From Schizochytrium sp. TIO01 (Eukaryota; Sar; Bigyra; Thraustochytrida; Thraustochytriidae), in the NCBI GenBank assembly GCA_004764695.1, contig SMSO01000035.1:3787040-3851039 (forward strand): a stretch of DNA of 64,000 nucleotides, in the 5' to 3' direction. Positions 1-11,470 of the stretch are shown here, piece by piece (position 1 is the stretch's first letter; every line of letters begins with the position of its first letter). The position numbers and the translations under genes are program-made. The notes beneath the pieces are model-generated. The model saw only the letters and a program-made list of their open reading frames with translations. It had not been told where the DNA came from and did no database searches.

Positions 1-44
1 TACTTGGACCAATGTACAAAAAAGGAGAAATCAACAAAATCAAT

Positions 45-2231
45 CTAGCGACGGTACCTGGGCTTCTTGAGTTGAAAGTTGAGGTGAAGGATACCCCGTT
101 CAAACGAGTTAAAGAAGCCTTGTTTGCGGCGAACACGCCATTCTCGGTTAACAATCTTGAAAGCAATGTCCAGGTAAGGGGGTCCTGCCTTGAAACGCAA
201 AATTGCATAATCAGGGTCCTCAGGATATGGAAGCACCTTGTAAGTTGGTGCCTTGGACCTATCAATAAGCTCAGTGTAGTCAAGACGAAACTTGTAACCT
301 TGGACCACCTTTGGCGGTGGGTTTTCTTTGTCATAATGGGTTTTGTTGTACTTGTTCCATTCGTATCCAGTGCGCACCTTGTTGAAGTATCTTGGTTTTC
401 GTGGTTCATAACGAGCAAACCACGGCTGAATCTCGCGAGGCAGAGGTATTTCATCACGTTCTGACATGAACTTAAGAACGTCAACCTCGTCAGCATCATC
501 ATCTTTTCCAAATCTAGCAGATCTATGAGGGGTTTTGAGCTTCGCTGCTGCAGCTGCTGGGGAGGAAGAAAAGTACACCAATTCGGCATTACGCTCTCGC
601 TCCTTGTCCAAAACCTCGAGGCGAAGCTTATGGCGAGCCAGGCGGTCTTGGGACTCATCAATGGTTGTTCCAATGTAAGGCTCATCACGAGGGCGAAAAT
701 GAGACTCGTCAAGCTTAACAATTTCTTGGCGCCGCCGACGCTCTGCTTCTTCAGCTTCACGACGTTTCTCTTCAGCCTCTTTTCTGGCTTGAGCTGCAGA
801 GTCACGTTCAGCTTGGCGTGCCTCGGCAGCATCAAGGCCGAGTTTACTAAGAAGCTCTTCGTTGTGACGAGCACTCTGGCTTTTGGCCAGGCTTACAGCA
901 AGCTCTTCCAATACTTTTTCCCAATATGCGTCATCTCCAAGGCCTTTGCCGATACGATTATTTTGGATGTCTGTACGTAGTGCAATAAGCTCGTTTTCAG
1001 TTTTTCCATGCAACAGGGTATCAATACGAGCATCAAAAATTTTCTCGCCCCTCATTTTTGATAGAATGTCATCCATGATCACAAGGATAACTTGCCAGAA
1101 TTCTGAATTCAGCTCGCTCTTGATGAAGCGGTCCGCCACCTCACGAGCCTTCGCCAGATCTTGCTGTGAGGCACGGTCAATGATATCTGCTGGGTTCTGC
1201 AAATTGGGTTTGACAGAGTCCTTGAGATGCAGACCTTCTGCGAGCTCCTCAGCATCGTTTGTTTCTTCGACAAGAAGGGTATTCATGTACAACTTATCAA
1301 TTAGTTGTGCACGGTGGTTAAGCAGGCGAAGCCTGCTGCGATTCTTTTCTTGCATTCGATCAAAAGCCTCGTCTTTATCCTCCCAGGTACCATAAAGCTC
1401 AATTTCACGTTGAGCTTGCTTCTCGTCGCGGAGTTTTTGAAAGGCTTCTTGGTCAATAATCCGCTGTTGTCGGCGCTGGCGGACCTCCTCAAGCTCACGA
1501 ATGCGATCTTGCATATCCCTGTTGCGTCGCAAACTTCTGTCCACATCATCTCCTCTACGCCGTGATGCGCTTGAACCTATAGATGAATCAGAGGATGACC
1601 CTGAACGAGAATCCGAATCACTGTCACCCCTGCGTCTGGACTTCTTGCCTTGTTTTCGGTCCTTCGATGACGAAGATTTGTGACGACTGCTACTCTTTTT
1701 ACGTTTCTCACGTTCTTCGAGCTGGTTCTTCTTTTTCCAGACAAATTGTTTTGTGAGCTCATTATCTCCAAAAGGGTTATCCTCATTCGAGTATCCCAGC
1801 ATTTGCACAAGTTGCTTTGATCTTTCGTCCACACCCTCACTAGCCTCGCTCATATACTCTTCATCACCATCTCTATCCCGTTTATGTTTCCTGCTCTTCT
1901 TATGCTTCCTGTGTTTCTTCGTTTTCTTCGATGATGGTGAAGAAGATCGCCTTGAAGATTTCTTAGATCTACGTCTTCTTGAGTCTTCAGAATCATCGGA
2001 ATCTTCGGAGTTTCTGTCGCGACGACTTCTTTTGCTGCGTTTTCTTGAGCTGTCCTCTTTCTTCAGGTCCTTCTTAGAACCCCGCTTGCGATCCCTTCGC
2101 ATATCAGCAGAGGATCGACTGTCATCAGATTCTGACTCAGAGTCGGAGTCGTCTCGCCGCCGGCTGCTGCGACGTCGCTTCCGTTCGCGACGGTCATCAG
2201 AGTCATACGAATCCTTGCGGCTCCGCGCCAT
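45..2231 (-). CDS. CACTIN: Cactin, spliceosome-associated protein
   Basis: One uninterrupted 728-codon frame starting at an ATG. The first ~230 residues are an Arg/Ser/Asp/Lys-rich, RS-like disordered region. A charged helical middle follows (about 235-400, many Glu/Arg/Gln), and then a conserved C-terminal block. The last ~120 residues carry the Cactin C-terminal hallmarks: a YKF..DYTELIDRSKAPTY stretch, AILRFKAGPPYLDIAFKIVN and the terminal KKPRYRR-type tail. Cactin proteins are nuclear cofactors of the spliceosome needed for accurate splicing, originally found as a partner of the IkB protein Cactus in flies; that function is family knowledge. The frame ends only 44 bases from the window edge and its start faces the phosphatase gene about 1.26 kb away. 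Long antisense frames opposite the RS region are by-products of its low-complexity codons. Identification is firm. Confidence 0.93.
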   Translation of the reverse strand: MARSRKDSYDSDDRRERKRRRSSRRRDDSDSESESDDSRSSADMRRDRKRGSKKDLKKEDSSRKRSKRSRRDRNSEDSDDSEDSRRRRSKKSSRRSSSPSSKKTKKHRKHKKSRKHKRDRDGDEEYMSEASEGVDERSKQLVQMLGYSNEDNPFGDNELTKQFVWKKKNQLEEREKRKKSSSRHKSSSSKDRKQGKKSRRRGDSDSDSRSGSSSDSSIGSSASRRRGDDVDRSLRRNRDMQDRIRELEEVRQRRQQRIIDQEAFQKLRDEKQAQREIELYGTWEDKDEAFDRMQEKNRSRLRLLNHRAQLIDKLYMNTLLVEETNDAEELAEGLHLKDSVKPNLQNPADIIDRASQQDLAKAREVADRFIKSELNSEFWQVILVIMDDILSKMRGEKIFDARIDTLLHGKTENELIALRTDIQNNRIGKGLGDDAYWEKVLEELAVSLAKSQSARHNEELLSKLGLDAAEARQAERDSAAQARKEAEEKRREAEEAERRRRQEIVKLDESHFRPRDEPYIGTTIDESQDRLARHKLRLEVLDKERERNAELVYFSSSPAAAAAKLKTPHRSARFGKDDDADEVDVLKFMSERDEIPLPREIQPWFARYEPRKPRYFNKVRTGYEWNKYNKTHYDKENPPPKVVQGYKFRLDYTELIDRSKAPTYKVLPYPEDPDYAILRFKAGPPYLDIAFKIVNREWRVRRKQGFFNSFERGILHLNFQLKKPRYRR

Positions 2232-3494
2232 CGTGGCAGAACGAGCTTACTCGTCCTCGAGCGGCCCCGCTTTAATACTTCACCAAGACAGCGACAACTT
2301 CAGCGCTCTTCGCAGAGCCACCAACGGCGACCACGAAGAACAAGATCTGGTTTGCCTTAATTCGCTTTGGTCTGAGATGTGCTTTGTGATTGATTTACAA
2401 GTAAAGTTGGAAAACCATCGAATAAGATGGCCAGTGAAACAAAGAGAACTCTTAAAGTGAAGTATCGATATTGAAACAGTGAACTATAAAGCAGTTACAA
2501 TAGAGTTTAGAAAACTACTATAGTAGACAATTAAGCCTATTCCATTTCACTTGAGGACTGGAGAGTGTTGGAATCGAAGGGAAGATGAATTGGAATTGGA
2601 ATTGAACTTGTTCGGCGGATATCTCGAAAAGGAGTTCGTAAAGTCGAGGAAGAGCATATGATGCAGGCACATAACATTAAAACCTTCGTCTTTTTCATGG
2701 CCTCTCCAACTGCCAAAACATATAAAACAGGGATTATGTGCTGGTATGCTAAACATACTTGCGAAAGAGGCAATTGTATGCTCTAGACTAATGTACATGG
2801 CAACGTCAAAGTCAGGATAAATGGGCGGCGGCGAAACGAAGAAACTTTAAGACCGGCTTGTAAAGAGTGCAAATGACAAGTATGGTGGCTTGCTCCTCTT
2901 CGTCGTCTCGCTGCCAGATTTCACTGTCCTCCACATCTTCGAGCAAGTTCCCAAGACCACCACAATCGTTCCACATTTCAATTGCCCCATTCACGCCTCG
3001 TATAGTTTTCCATGAGATACCCCTATCCGCGCCCCACATTACTTTTTCCCGCCTCATCCGCTAAATTCATCCCCAAATTAGATTGTGGCACATGTTTCCT
3101 GCGCTTCGGTCAAGTAAGCCCAGCAAACTATATGGTTATAGCTGTGCAGGACTCCGGTTTGCAGAAGCAGTCTGTCGCACCATCGATCTGCGAGACACCG
3201 TCAACGAGCAGAATAGAGAATAAAGGAGCTCGTGCCTCAAAATATGTACTTTGCAAAGTACTATTCTCGATTTAGCATTATCCCTAGAACTCTGAAAGTA
3301 AAACAAAACTTTTTTCTTCTTTTCCTCAACTTCCATCGACACCAGAAATGGAAATCGTCATCCAATTGTGAAACCAAACACAATTCAATTCCATTCGACT
3401 CAGTTCCAACCTACTTCATCTTCGCTCCGCTTCACTCCGCCAAAGTCCACACGGGGTCTCTGCAGACGCTCTCTAGAGCAGACCAGCATAAGCG
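2232..3494. other. Intergenic region between divergent cactin and phosphatase genes
   Basis: About 1.26 kb that should hold the two divergent promoters. It contains one weak minus-strand coding candidate (listed separately) and otherwise no recognisable gene, RNA or repeat. No TATA element could be assigned with confidence. Confidence 0.5.
2547..3057 (-). other. Possible small unrecognised minus-strand gene or gene remnant
   Basis: A minus-strand frame from 3057 to about 2812 encodes an 81-residue acidic-to-hydrophobic peptide (centre DCGGLGNLLEDVEDSE). The neighbouring frame directly downstream, from about 2835 to 2547, also reads like protein (PDFDVAMYISLEHTIASF). A one-base shift or short intron near 2830 would join them. 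No family was recognised. It could be a real small gene, a decayed gene, or chance. Confidence 0.25.
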
Positions 3495-4797
3495 ATGGAA
3501 GCCCCCTCTGGTAGTGAAGCCAGAGATGCTGCAATGACAACGAGAGATGGTGCGCAAGGCGTCAGCGCTGCAGAAGCTCTCGCAGAAGGTGACTTTGGAC
3601 GCGTGGTGCATGTCCTTTTCAGACACGGTGCGCGTGGACCAAGCCTGAATGCATGCAAAGCTTTGGGAGGAGGTCCCGTGGCATCATCGTGGGCAGAGGA
3701 GGAGCTCGAGGAGCTCACGCCTCACGGACTAGACCAGTGCGAAGCACTCGGCAGGTTCTTTGGAGAGGCGCTTGCGGCAAAAGGCTTTGGGAAAGACACA
3801 AAAAGCGAGGTTTCAAGCGATGTTGACAATGAGGGCAGAAGAGTAAAGGTCACGTGGCACTCGAGTCCTATTGATAGGACAATTGCTAGTGGAAAGGCAT
3901 TTTTGAAGGGCATGGCACGTGCAGGTGTTATCACGGACGAGGACGGCGAAATTGCTGCTGATAACGATCCTGATGCTAGCTCTGTGCATTATGGCGTTGG
4001 TAGTGATGAAGGAGGTGCCAGGGATGAAGAAATGGTGCACAAACTGTTTCCGGAGCCAGAACCTGTGGATCAGCATGATTCTATGATGTTATACAGAGGG
4101 TTTGTTGAGGTTCCTGAGTACACGGAAGCGGTTGCAAAGATGCGTCGCGGAGAAGAATTCGGCGAAGCTGGGAAGGATGCCAAGAATAAATTGGAGCGCG
4201 TGAAGCCGTCTCTCTCTGATCTTTTTGACTCATGGGCTGCGCGTATTAACATTACAACTTATCTTGAGGAGATCATGGATTGTGAAGCGGCGAGGGAAGC
4301 CGGGTAAACCTCGTCCACTCACCGAGCTTAACTCCCCTGAAGTCAGGCGTGATGTTGAGGAGTTAGCACACTGGTGTTGGAGTAAGCGATTCTTCCAGGT
4401 TGAGGAGGCTAAGTCTCTCGCTGCGCCTTTGTATGCATACATTCAGTCAACCTTCGCTGCTGCTGCTGATGCTGAAAATGGTGGCAGCGAGGGTCCTTCC
4501 TCCACAGATGAGGAGACACCTAACAAGACTTCAATGGACAAGGATAGCTTCCAAGACGTAGTTCCTAACGAAGGCAATGGCTCAGTTGCACCACTCCACA
4601 TCTATGTACACTCTGTGCATGACTATTCTATCCTGCTGCTTTTGCAGCAACTCGGCTTAAGTGAGTATCCTGATGGGCCTACGCTGGGCTATGGAGGATA
4701 TTTAGTCCTTGGCTCAAGCGGCAAGCAAATTCTTAACTGTCGACCATTCTCTGGCCGTGATCTCTCCGTTAGCACACAACATAGCACATCAATCTAA
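3495..4797 (+). CDS. Histidine acid phosphatase (histidine phosphatase superfamily, branch 2)
   Basis: Two frames together encode a roughly 420-residue phosphatase. The N-terminal part has the catalytic RHGARGP signature at residues 43-49 (His44 is the predicted phospho-acceptor), followed by a typical LTPHGLDQCEALGRFF helix. The C-terminal part carries the proton-donor HD pair in SVHDYSILLLLQQLG (about residues 361-362). The family hydrolyses phosphomonoesters such as inositol phosphates, sugar phosphates or phosphoproteins; the substrate cannot be told here. No signal peptide is apparent. The reading frame changes at about 4302: the first frame reaches TAA at 4305-4307. Either a 43-nt GT...AG intron (4304-4346) or a one-base shift in GGG-TAA-A joins the parts. 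The shift gives an especially smooth protein (EAG-KPRPLTELNSPEV). Confidence 0.85.
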
Positions 4798-5231
4798 TCT
4801 AGGCAGATGTTTATCATATGGCAAGAACACAATGCCTTGTGTAGACTACATTCCAAGCAAATCATAGCCGATTCGGACCCTGTGCGTTTAAACCTTATAT
4901 ATATATATGCGCTGAGGAATTCATAGATAGATAAGTCAAACTTTTCTCTTCTCGTCAAACGTAGAAGATCTGACACATCCTTTTATAGGACAGATTGTGT
5001 TGTTCTTGTGTTTGTTTTCAAATGCGATTATCCTCCTAGTTGCAATTACGATGGAAAATCATGGGAAGGGGTGAGAGAGGTGTTTAGGTTGAAAAAGCAT
5101 GTCGGGATTTTTGATCAGACAAGCTCTCACTTATCATTCATCGTAAATTTGAAGAAAAGGCGAAGCTTCCTCTCTAGATGCAGTACGCTTTCCTACGACT
5201 CTTCTTGAAAAGCAATATAGGAGGTAAGTTG

Positions 5232-5490
5232 TGGAGTCTCCGATTGAAACGACTTAATTAAAGACGAGAATTATAGAGGAGATATCTTTAAATTGTTTTA
5301 ACTGCACTTATTGTTGTAAGGGCAATCATGAAATATCTGAAACACCAGATACGTTTTGGAGCCTCCGATTAAAACGATTCCATCGAAGACGAGAATTACA
5401 AAATTTTAAAAGCTCTCAAGCTTTCTTTCGTTTCCGTCTTTGTTGGAAGTGTAATAATGAAAGATCTTCAGATAGTCACAATTTAATTTG
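5232..5490 (+). repeat. Two diverged tandem copies of a ~125-bp unit
   Basis: The block beginning GGAGTCTCCGATTGAAACGA (5234) recurs as GGAGCCTCCGATTAAAACGA (about 5359). The following AAGACGAGAATTA matches, and later so do TTGTTGTAAGGGCAATCATG and TTGTTGGAAGTGTAATAATG. Spacing between copies is about 125 bases. The copies are diverged, so the duplication is old. No coding potential was seen. Confidence 0.6.
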
Positions 5491-6091
5491 AAGGTCATGG
5501 CTTAGGTGTGTCGAAACCTGCAAAAAACTTGGTGATAAGTTCTTACTAAGCAATCAAGGCGAATTCAGAGAGAACATCCAGTCTAAATTAATAACAAGTT
5601 CGTGCCGCATTCGTCGTGATCTTCCTCTCTGCCTTCGGATTTGTTGCTCGAGCTTTATGGCGATAATTATCATAAGTATGTTGCTTGCGCTTATGATGTA
5701 TATGAAACAAACAATATAAGAACAGAAAACATAAAAACGAACACAACAGTTAAAAGGTGGGGCAAGCTAATATCATTTCCTCATGCGCTCTCCTCAGGCA
5801 CAGGCGTAGTCCTCTAAGACTCCCTCATAGGTCTGACTCAACACTTAGTGAAAAGGCCATGCGCGCTTTTTAAAGTTGCCGCACAGAGTGCAGTGCGAAC
5901 AGAACAAACCTTACCTACACAATAAGGGAAACTACTGTATGTAGTGGGTTTCAACCTTGCGAGCCACTCTTATAGTTCGGCTTTAATGGGTGTCAAGAAG
6001 AACCCACGAGCCATGCGAATCTCACCTTGTGAGCTCGCTGGTTCTCTTCGAACGAATTGAGCTACACATGTCATTAACTTGAACGTCCCAA

Positions 6092-6210
6092 AAGGCAGTT
6101 AGCTAGCTAGGTAAAGCGGGTGGTAGCTTTCTTTTTGTTATCCTAGCTGGACCCGAACACAGGTACCTAGTTGCACCATGAGTAACTAACTAGCTAGCTA
6201 CCTGGGTAGC
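6092..6210. repeat. Small imperfect inverted-repeat element built on TAGCTAGCTA
   Basis: AGTTAGCTAGCTAGGTAA near 6100 and CTAACTAGCTAGCTACCTGG near 6187 are roughly inverse copies, about 90 bases apart. It may be a MITE-like footprint, or chance use of the palindromic GCTAGC word that recurs elsewhere (21720, 47805). Confidence 0.3.
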
Positions 6211-6812
6211 AACTTCACTCGCAAGTTGAGCAGCATTATTACAATCTTCCGTTGCTTTAATCTATCAAACCAAAACATCAAAACAGCATTAAATAAAAAA
6301 CTACCAGCACCTTTTTTTGCGAATTCTTTTTCAGACCTTCAAATTGTAGTAACATGCCTACTTCACTCCAACAACATCATGACCTCAATTTTGCTTTTGT
6401 ATCACCATGGCAACTTAAGCTGTCCAACTTCAACAACTGCAGTGCACAAAACCACCTCGGATCCAAAATCCCTCAGTCCTCCCCTTTCGCGGCTTTCGAG
6501 ATTTCCATTTCGTGGCCTTTCTTTTACCTCCCCACGAGATGTGTGATGTGAAAAAAGAAAAGAAAAGAAAAAAAGTTGACATGAAATGATTAAAACATGG
6601 TCAAGCAAACTGCATACTACCTTTTAGTGCTATACACCAACACTACATATATTAGGAATTAGGAATCGCCCTCTTAAAGGTCGCTGTCTTTTGTGCGTCC
6701 GCCAGTGTTTTCGCCCATTTCCGTCTCCGTGCCGTACCTCAAGTGCCTTCCAAGTGAATTGGAAAACGGCTTACGCCGATTTATTTACTTTATAATATGT
6801 AATTTACCAAAC

Positions 6813-6856
6813 ACGAAACAAAAAACAAAAAACAAAAAACAAAAAACAAAAAAGCA
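6813..6856 (+). repeat. (CAAAAAA)n microsatellite
   Basis: At least five near-perfect 7-base CAAAAAA units in a row. Confidence 0.85.
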
Positions 6857-8387
6857 GAAAACACAACTTGAGAACGAGATTAATAAATAAGACTTATGCA
6901 ACTGCATCGCAGAGCTTTCGCATTTTAATGCACTTCAACACAATCGCATTTCATTCGCGCTGCACTCCGTTCGTGGCCGACTCGAATTGCACGGTTGGCC
7001 ATGGCTTGTGACCACACCTGTCGCAGCTTCAAGCCTTACAAGCTGATGCTCTGAATCTGCTGCACCACAAGCGCGGAAAGAGGCCTCTCAGTGGTCATTC
7101 AGCTGAGCCCATAGCTTGTTCCAGCCTCTCCAAAGTCCAAAGAACTTCAAGGTGTTTTGATAGATTTGGTTGGACGGACGTCATCCCCATCGCTGTCACC
7201 GCCGTCGTCGCCATCTTCGCCGCCGTCGTCGTTGGCGCCAGTTCTGCCTTTAGAGTTCGCGTTCGCGGGATCGCTCAAGGTCCTCGAGAATTTTGATTTG
7301 TCTGTAAGCAAAGAACGCGATGCTTTAGGGAATAAACTCTGTCCGTTTCTTCTTCGTTTCTTCTTCAACGTCGGCCTCCACTTCTTCTCATCCTTTTTTT
7401 TCAATTGATTTAGATGTAGGCGCTCGCTCTCGTGATTCGATTGTGCTGTCGTGGTGCTGGGCTTCTCTTCGCTTGGCTTTGATTCTCGAAGGCTTATTCA
7501 AGGCTTTTAACAGTGGTGCATTGTGAATTGATTTGATTTGATCTGATCTGATTGATCCGATTGATGGGTTTGGTTGAATTGATTAAGTTTTGTAAAAAGA
7601 TATCGTCAACTGCGAAATCTGGACCGCTCGGTTCCGATCGTTTAAACCTTTCCGAGAACGTGGGACCATCATAGGTATAATAAATAGATCAAACAAATGC
7701 ACATCTGTCTTGAGCTCCACGCAATGAGCAACGATATCCTCACTTCTTCTGCGAGGAAGTCTTCGTCATTTTATGGTCGTCAGCGCCGTTGCCGTCATCC
7801 TCCTCGTGCGTGTCTTAAATCTTCAGGCTGGACAACCGGACCGAGAGACTTGAGAGAGTCGAGAGAACCGATGTCCTGAGAAATCAATCTCACATGGCCT
7901 GGGTGTCATTCTTCACGACGAGGGATCTCGGGCTATCCATTCCTTAAGCTCTGAGTCGTGAGCTCTGGCCGTAGATTCGTGCAGCTCCTTTGCCTCTTCG
8001 TGGCAGGCTCTGGGCTGGCCATCACTTGGGAGCACCTCCTGGCATTTCGAAATAAAGCACCAACCTTTCGTGGCACCCATAGGTTTGATTCGATGATTTG
8101 AAGGATTTCACCCTCGATTTGGGCATCGATGATGGCATATTTCCAATGTTCAATCATCACACTGTAATTCATGCTCGTGCATCTTGAAATTTAGTCTTTG
8201 CATACTAGGTACCTGCATTTTCTGGCCCTTAGTTCTCAGGGAGGATGCCCAGAATTGCGCAGCGAAGTAACGGGTGCTAAGCGTTAGTGCGGGTTTCGTT
8301 GAGCTCCGAGTGCAGATCAAGTCCGAGCAAAGCTTTCTTCGAGGTTCACAATCATTAGATTGCATTCGTATTCACTAATATTAACAT

Positions 8388-8424
8388 TCATTTATTATTT
8401 ATTATTTATTATCATTATAATTAT
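8388..8424 (+). repeat. (TTATTTA)n AT-rich repeat
   Basis: Several 7-base TTATTTA-like units, followed by general A/T-rich sequence to about 8460. Confidence 0.7.
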
Positions 8425-9489
8425 AAAATCAATCAAATAGCATAGCAATAACAATAACTATAGGGCAACAAAAAGGAGGGCTCCCTCAGGTCGTCCAGTA
8501 AAAGAAAAACTAAAGAAGAGAAAAGGAAAAGAAAAGAAAAAGAAAAAGGAAAAAGTTAATTCTCATACTACTGCTACTACTATAATAGGTACAATAAGAG
8601 AAGGATAACTAAGTGAATCAACTTTTATCGAACAAAACTTGCTTCTTCAAGGACACTCGAATAAAAGCACATCGCAGCACCAAACTGCAAACTCGTGGCA
8701 GAACCGAATTGCAATTCCAAAGCCGCTCCATATCCGGCGCCCGCCTTTCAATTCTGGGTTGGCAACAAGGTACGTACGGTGTCTTCAAGTTCTTCGATCT
8801 ACTCGAGAGCGCGAGCAATCTCATTGCCTCAGTATCGAGACGAGTTGAGGGCAAGCAAGGTTTATTGGTAAAACAGGGCTGCCTTGTGTGGACGCAGTGG
8901 GCATATATTACAAAGGGAACGCGGGGAACGTGTCAGTGGCGCAGAGCAGGTGCTGCGGAGGGAGGAGATCTTGAAGATCGATCAAATTGCAATTCGATCG
9001 CAGGGAAGATGATCGTTCGCAAAGCGGCCAGCGGCACCATCTGCAGTGCATAGAGCACGAAACAAAGCTCGACGGCAAGCAGGGTAGTTTCCAGGCCGCA
9101 GATTTTTCGGTCCAAGAGAGCCTAGCTACAGCGGAAAGTTGGCGCCGTGCCGGAATTCACTCTGATCGAAAATGCAATTTGGAATCAGAAATGCAATTTG
9201 GAAATAGATTCGTAAAGTGGGTCGAAAATGGGAACGGAATCGACTTGGACTGAAAAAACCAATAGTGCCTAATGCAATCATCAGGCTTCTGGCCTTGCTT
9301 GGGCTTTCTCGCTGCCTCGCTTAGTTATGAAACCTGCTCGACGGGGTGGACCGTTGCTGATTTACACCTCAGCTACTCTGCGGCTTCGAAGCTCTCTGAT
9401 TGATCTTGTGTTCGAGTGTGCAGGCATAAATAAATAATCTCGTGGGCCACACACAACGCTAATGTACCGGGACCTGAATCTCTCCGGCG

Positions 9490-9523
9490 ATGACGATGAC
9501 GACGACGACGACGACGACGACGA
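9490..9523 (+). repeat. (GAC)n trinucleotide repeat
   Basis: About ten consecutive GAC triplets. The antisense frame over it encodes poly-Ser, which explains a spurious frame there. Confidence 0.85.
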
Positions 9524-10308
9524 GTCCAAGAGGGAGTTCAGGCACAGGCAATTAACTGCCGAGTGAGGGTTGGTCGCTTCGTAGTTTTGTTTGATGGTTG
9601 ATGGCCAGAGGTGCGAAGAAGCGCCCGAAGGTGAGCGAGCTGTGCTTTGCGGCGAATTAGGGGCCCAAAATTTGCCAGCGAGCCATGGCGCTTCTTCTGC
9701 TGCATCCATCCTGACCAGACAGACAACTTACTTGTGGTTCGTGTCTCACATGGCGTTGGCCGCGTTCCGCCGAGCTTCACGAGAGCCAACCCTTCGCTTG
9801 GGGATCCCCGAGATGAGATTGGGATGGATTGGCATTGCGAATTGGCCACGGGCGGGTTTTTGTGTTCCCTGCTGACCCGTAGTTCTCGCCAGCGGCGACC
9901 AACTTAAGCCTGAGCACAGCATTCCTCACTCGCTCACTCGAGGCTGTTGCAAAGCGTGCGGGGCGATGCACCACCGTCGTCGTTGCGGTCATCGTCGCCG
10001 CTGCGATCGCCGTGACTTCAGTTTTGCTATCCGCATTACCGCTTCGGCGTCATCGCCTCTGAAGAGCACAAATCTGCGCCAAAAACCAACCTGCAGGAGT
10101 CGGCGAGATGCCGCTGCCTCCACGGCGTCGCGGCCGCCGGCGTGCGGGCCTCCCGAGGTCTCTCGCAGGATAGTCTACCCAAATGTCCGGCGATATCCCG
10201 CGCAGGATGACGGTCTGCGAGGTCGATTTGACTTGCGATGGAACTGCTTTGATCGCACAATTTGGTTCATCAATTGTAATTCCATTTGTTTGTGCGATCG
10301 ACAAACAA

Positions 10309-10421
10309 AGGGAAAAAAACAAAAACAAAAAGAAAGAGAAAGAGAAAGAGAAAGAGAAAAGAAAGAGAAAGAGAAAGAGAAAGAGAAAGAGAAAGAGAAA
10401 GAGAAAGAGAAAGAGAAAGAG
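10309..10421 (+). repeat. (GAAAGA)n homopurine tract
   Basis: A long homopurine run. It starts as A-rich sequence with a few C interruptions and becomes a nearly perfect hexanucleotide GAAAGA array of over 80 bases. It creates spurious Lys/Arg/Glu and Leu/Ser/Phe frames on both strands. Confidence 0.9.
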
Positions 10422-10645
10422 GATCATCTCTCTCCAACGATCTTGAAAACAGTGGGTCATCAACCCAACCAACCAAGCATCGAGCCAATGCGTACTATTA
10501 AAATGGCGTTGGCCGTCTCTCCGAGCACGGCTACGAGCCTGCGGTCTCGTCAGAGCTGCCGTCTTGGTCTCTGCGTGTCTGCGTGCGTGTATATATGTGC
10601 GTGTGTGTTGATCGATTCGACGGATCCTCGTTCTTGATTTCCTGA

Positions 10646-10722
10646 CATTCTTTCATTCTTTCATTCTTTCTTTCATTCTTTCTTTCATTCTTTCTTTCAT
10701 TCTTTCTTTCATTCTTTCTTTT
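10646..10722 (+). repeat. (CATTCTTTCTTT)n pyrimidine-rich array
   Basis: A tandem array with a 12-base period of ATTCTTTCTTTC type, preceded by shorter ATTCTTTC units. It lies 39 bases before a purine array of complementary composition. Confidence 0.9.
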
Positions 10723-10761
10723 GTGATGGAATTCATTCAATCATTCCACGAAAAGTTCCTC

Positions 10762-10762
10762 A

Positions 10763-10834
<72 letters not shown>

Positions 10835-10838
10835 ATGA
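10762..10838 (+). repeat. (GAAA)n homopurine array, inverse of the preceding CTTT array
   Basis: About 17 GAAA units ending in GAATGAATGA. Together with 10646-10722 it forms an inverted arrangement with ~75-bp arms and a 39-bp spacer. Confidence 0.9.
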
Positions 10839-11299
10839 ATGAGAACTCATCGATCGATTCCGTTTCTTTGCTGACTCCCGTCGTCGTCATCGAGCGCAAC
10901 AACTTTGGTGCCCTCGCCACTGCTGGGAGCGGAAGAGGGACGAGCGAACTCCGGTGCGTCACGCCCGGAGGAGGGCCCGCAGGCCTCAGAGCAGCAGCAG
11001 CAGTAGCAGCAGCAGAGCTCGTGTTCGCTGCCTGCAAGCATGCATTCATGCATGCATGCAAAGGCACAGACTGCTTCTGTCTTCAGATGCAATCGCGGAG
11101 TTTCGTGCTCCAGGCAACCTTTGACCGTGGAAGAACTGGGGCGGGAGGCCGCGGGGAGGCGTGGCGTGGTGGGAGCGGGCTGGAGAGTGGCTTGGGTCTG
11201 ACAGGTCTCGCGTCGAGGAGGGGCAGGAGGAGCAGGAGGAGGAGGAGGACAAGATGAAGGGAACTCACAAACTTTGGAAACATGAGAAAGAAAGTCTGT

Positions 11300-11470
11300 T
11301 TTAGTTCTTTTCTTTTATTATCTTTCTTTTCTTTCTTTTCCTTTCGGGTACCTAACGATGCTTAGGAGTTCTTACTGGATAACTAACAAAAGCGGAGACA
11401 AATCAGAAAGAAGAAAAAAAAAAGAAAAATACCACAAAAAAGAAGAAAAAGAAACAAAAAAAGAGGTAAA
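11300..11470. repeat. Pyrimidine tract followed by purine tract
   Basis: A CTTTT-rich stretch (about 11300-11345) is followed, after ~55 bases, by a long A/G-rich stretch (about 11400-11470). It is a looser version of the inverted pair at 10646-10838. Confidence 0.6.

Noticed and set aside
1753-2460. 235-codon plus-strand frame opposite cactin
   Set aside because: It lies antisense to the RS-rich N-terminus of cactin, and its Ser/Leu/Arg-rich translation is the mirror of that low-complexity coding sequence.
5940-6070. Possible tRNA-like stretch with GGG..CC and GAGCC blocks
   Set aside because: No consistent acceptor, anticodon and T-loop (GGTTCRANNCC) could be drawn on either strand.
9966-10637. 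Several frames of 70-220 codons with Lys/Glu/Arg or Leu/Phe repeats
   Set aside because: They are produced by the (GAAAGA)n tract; the non-repeat parts have no recognisable domain or conserved start.
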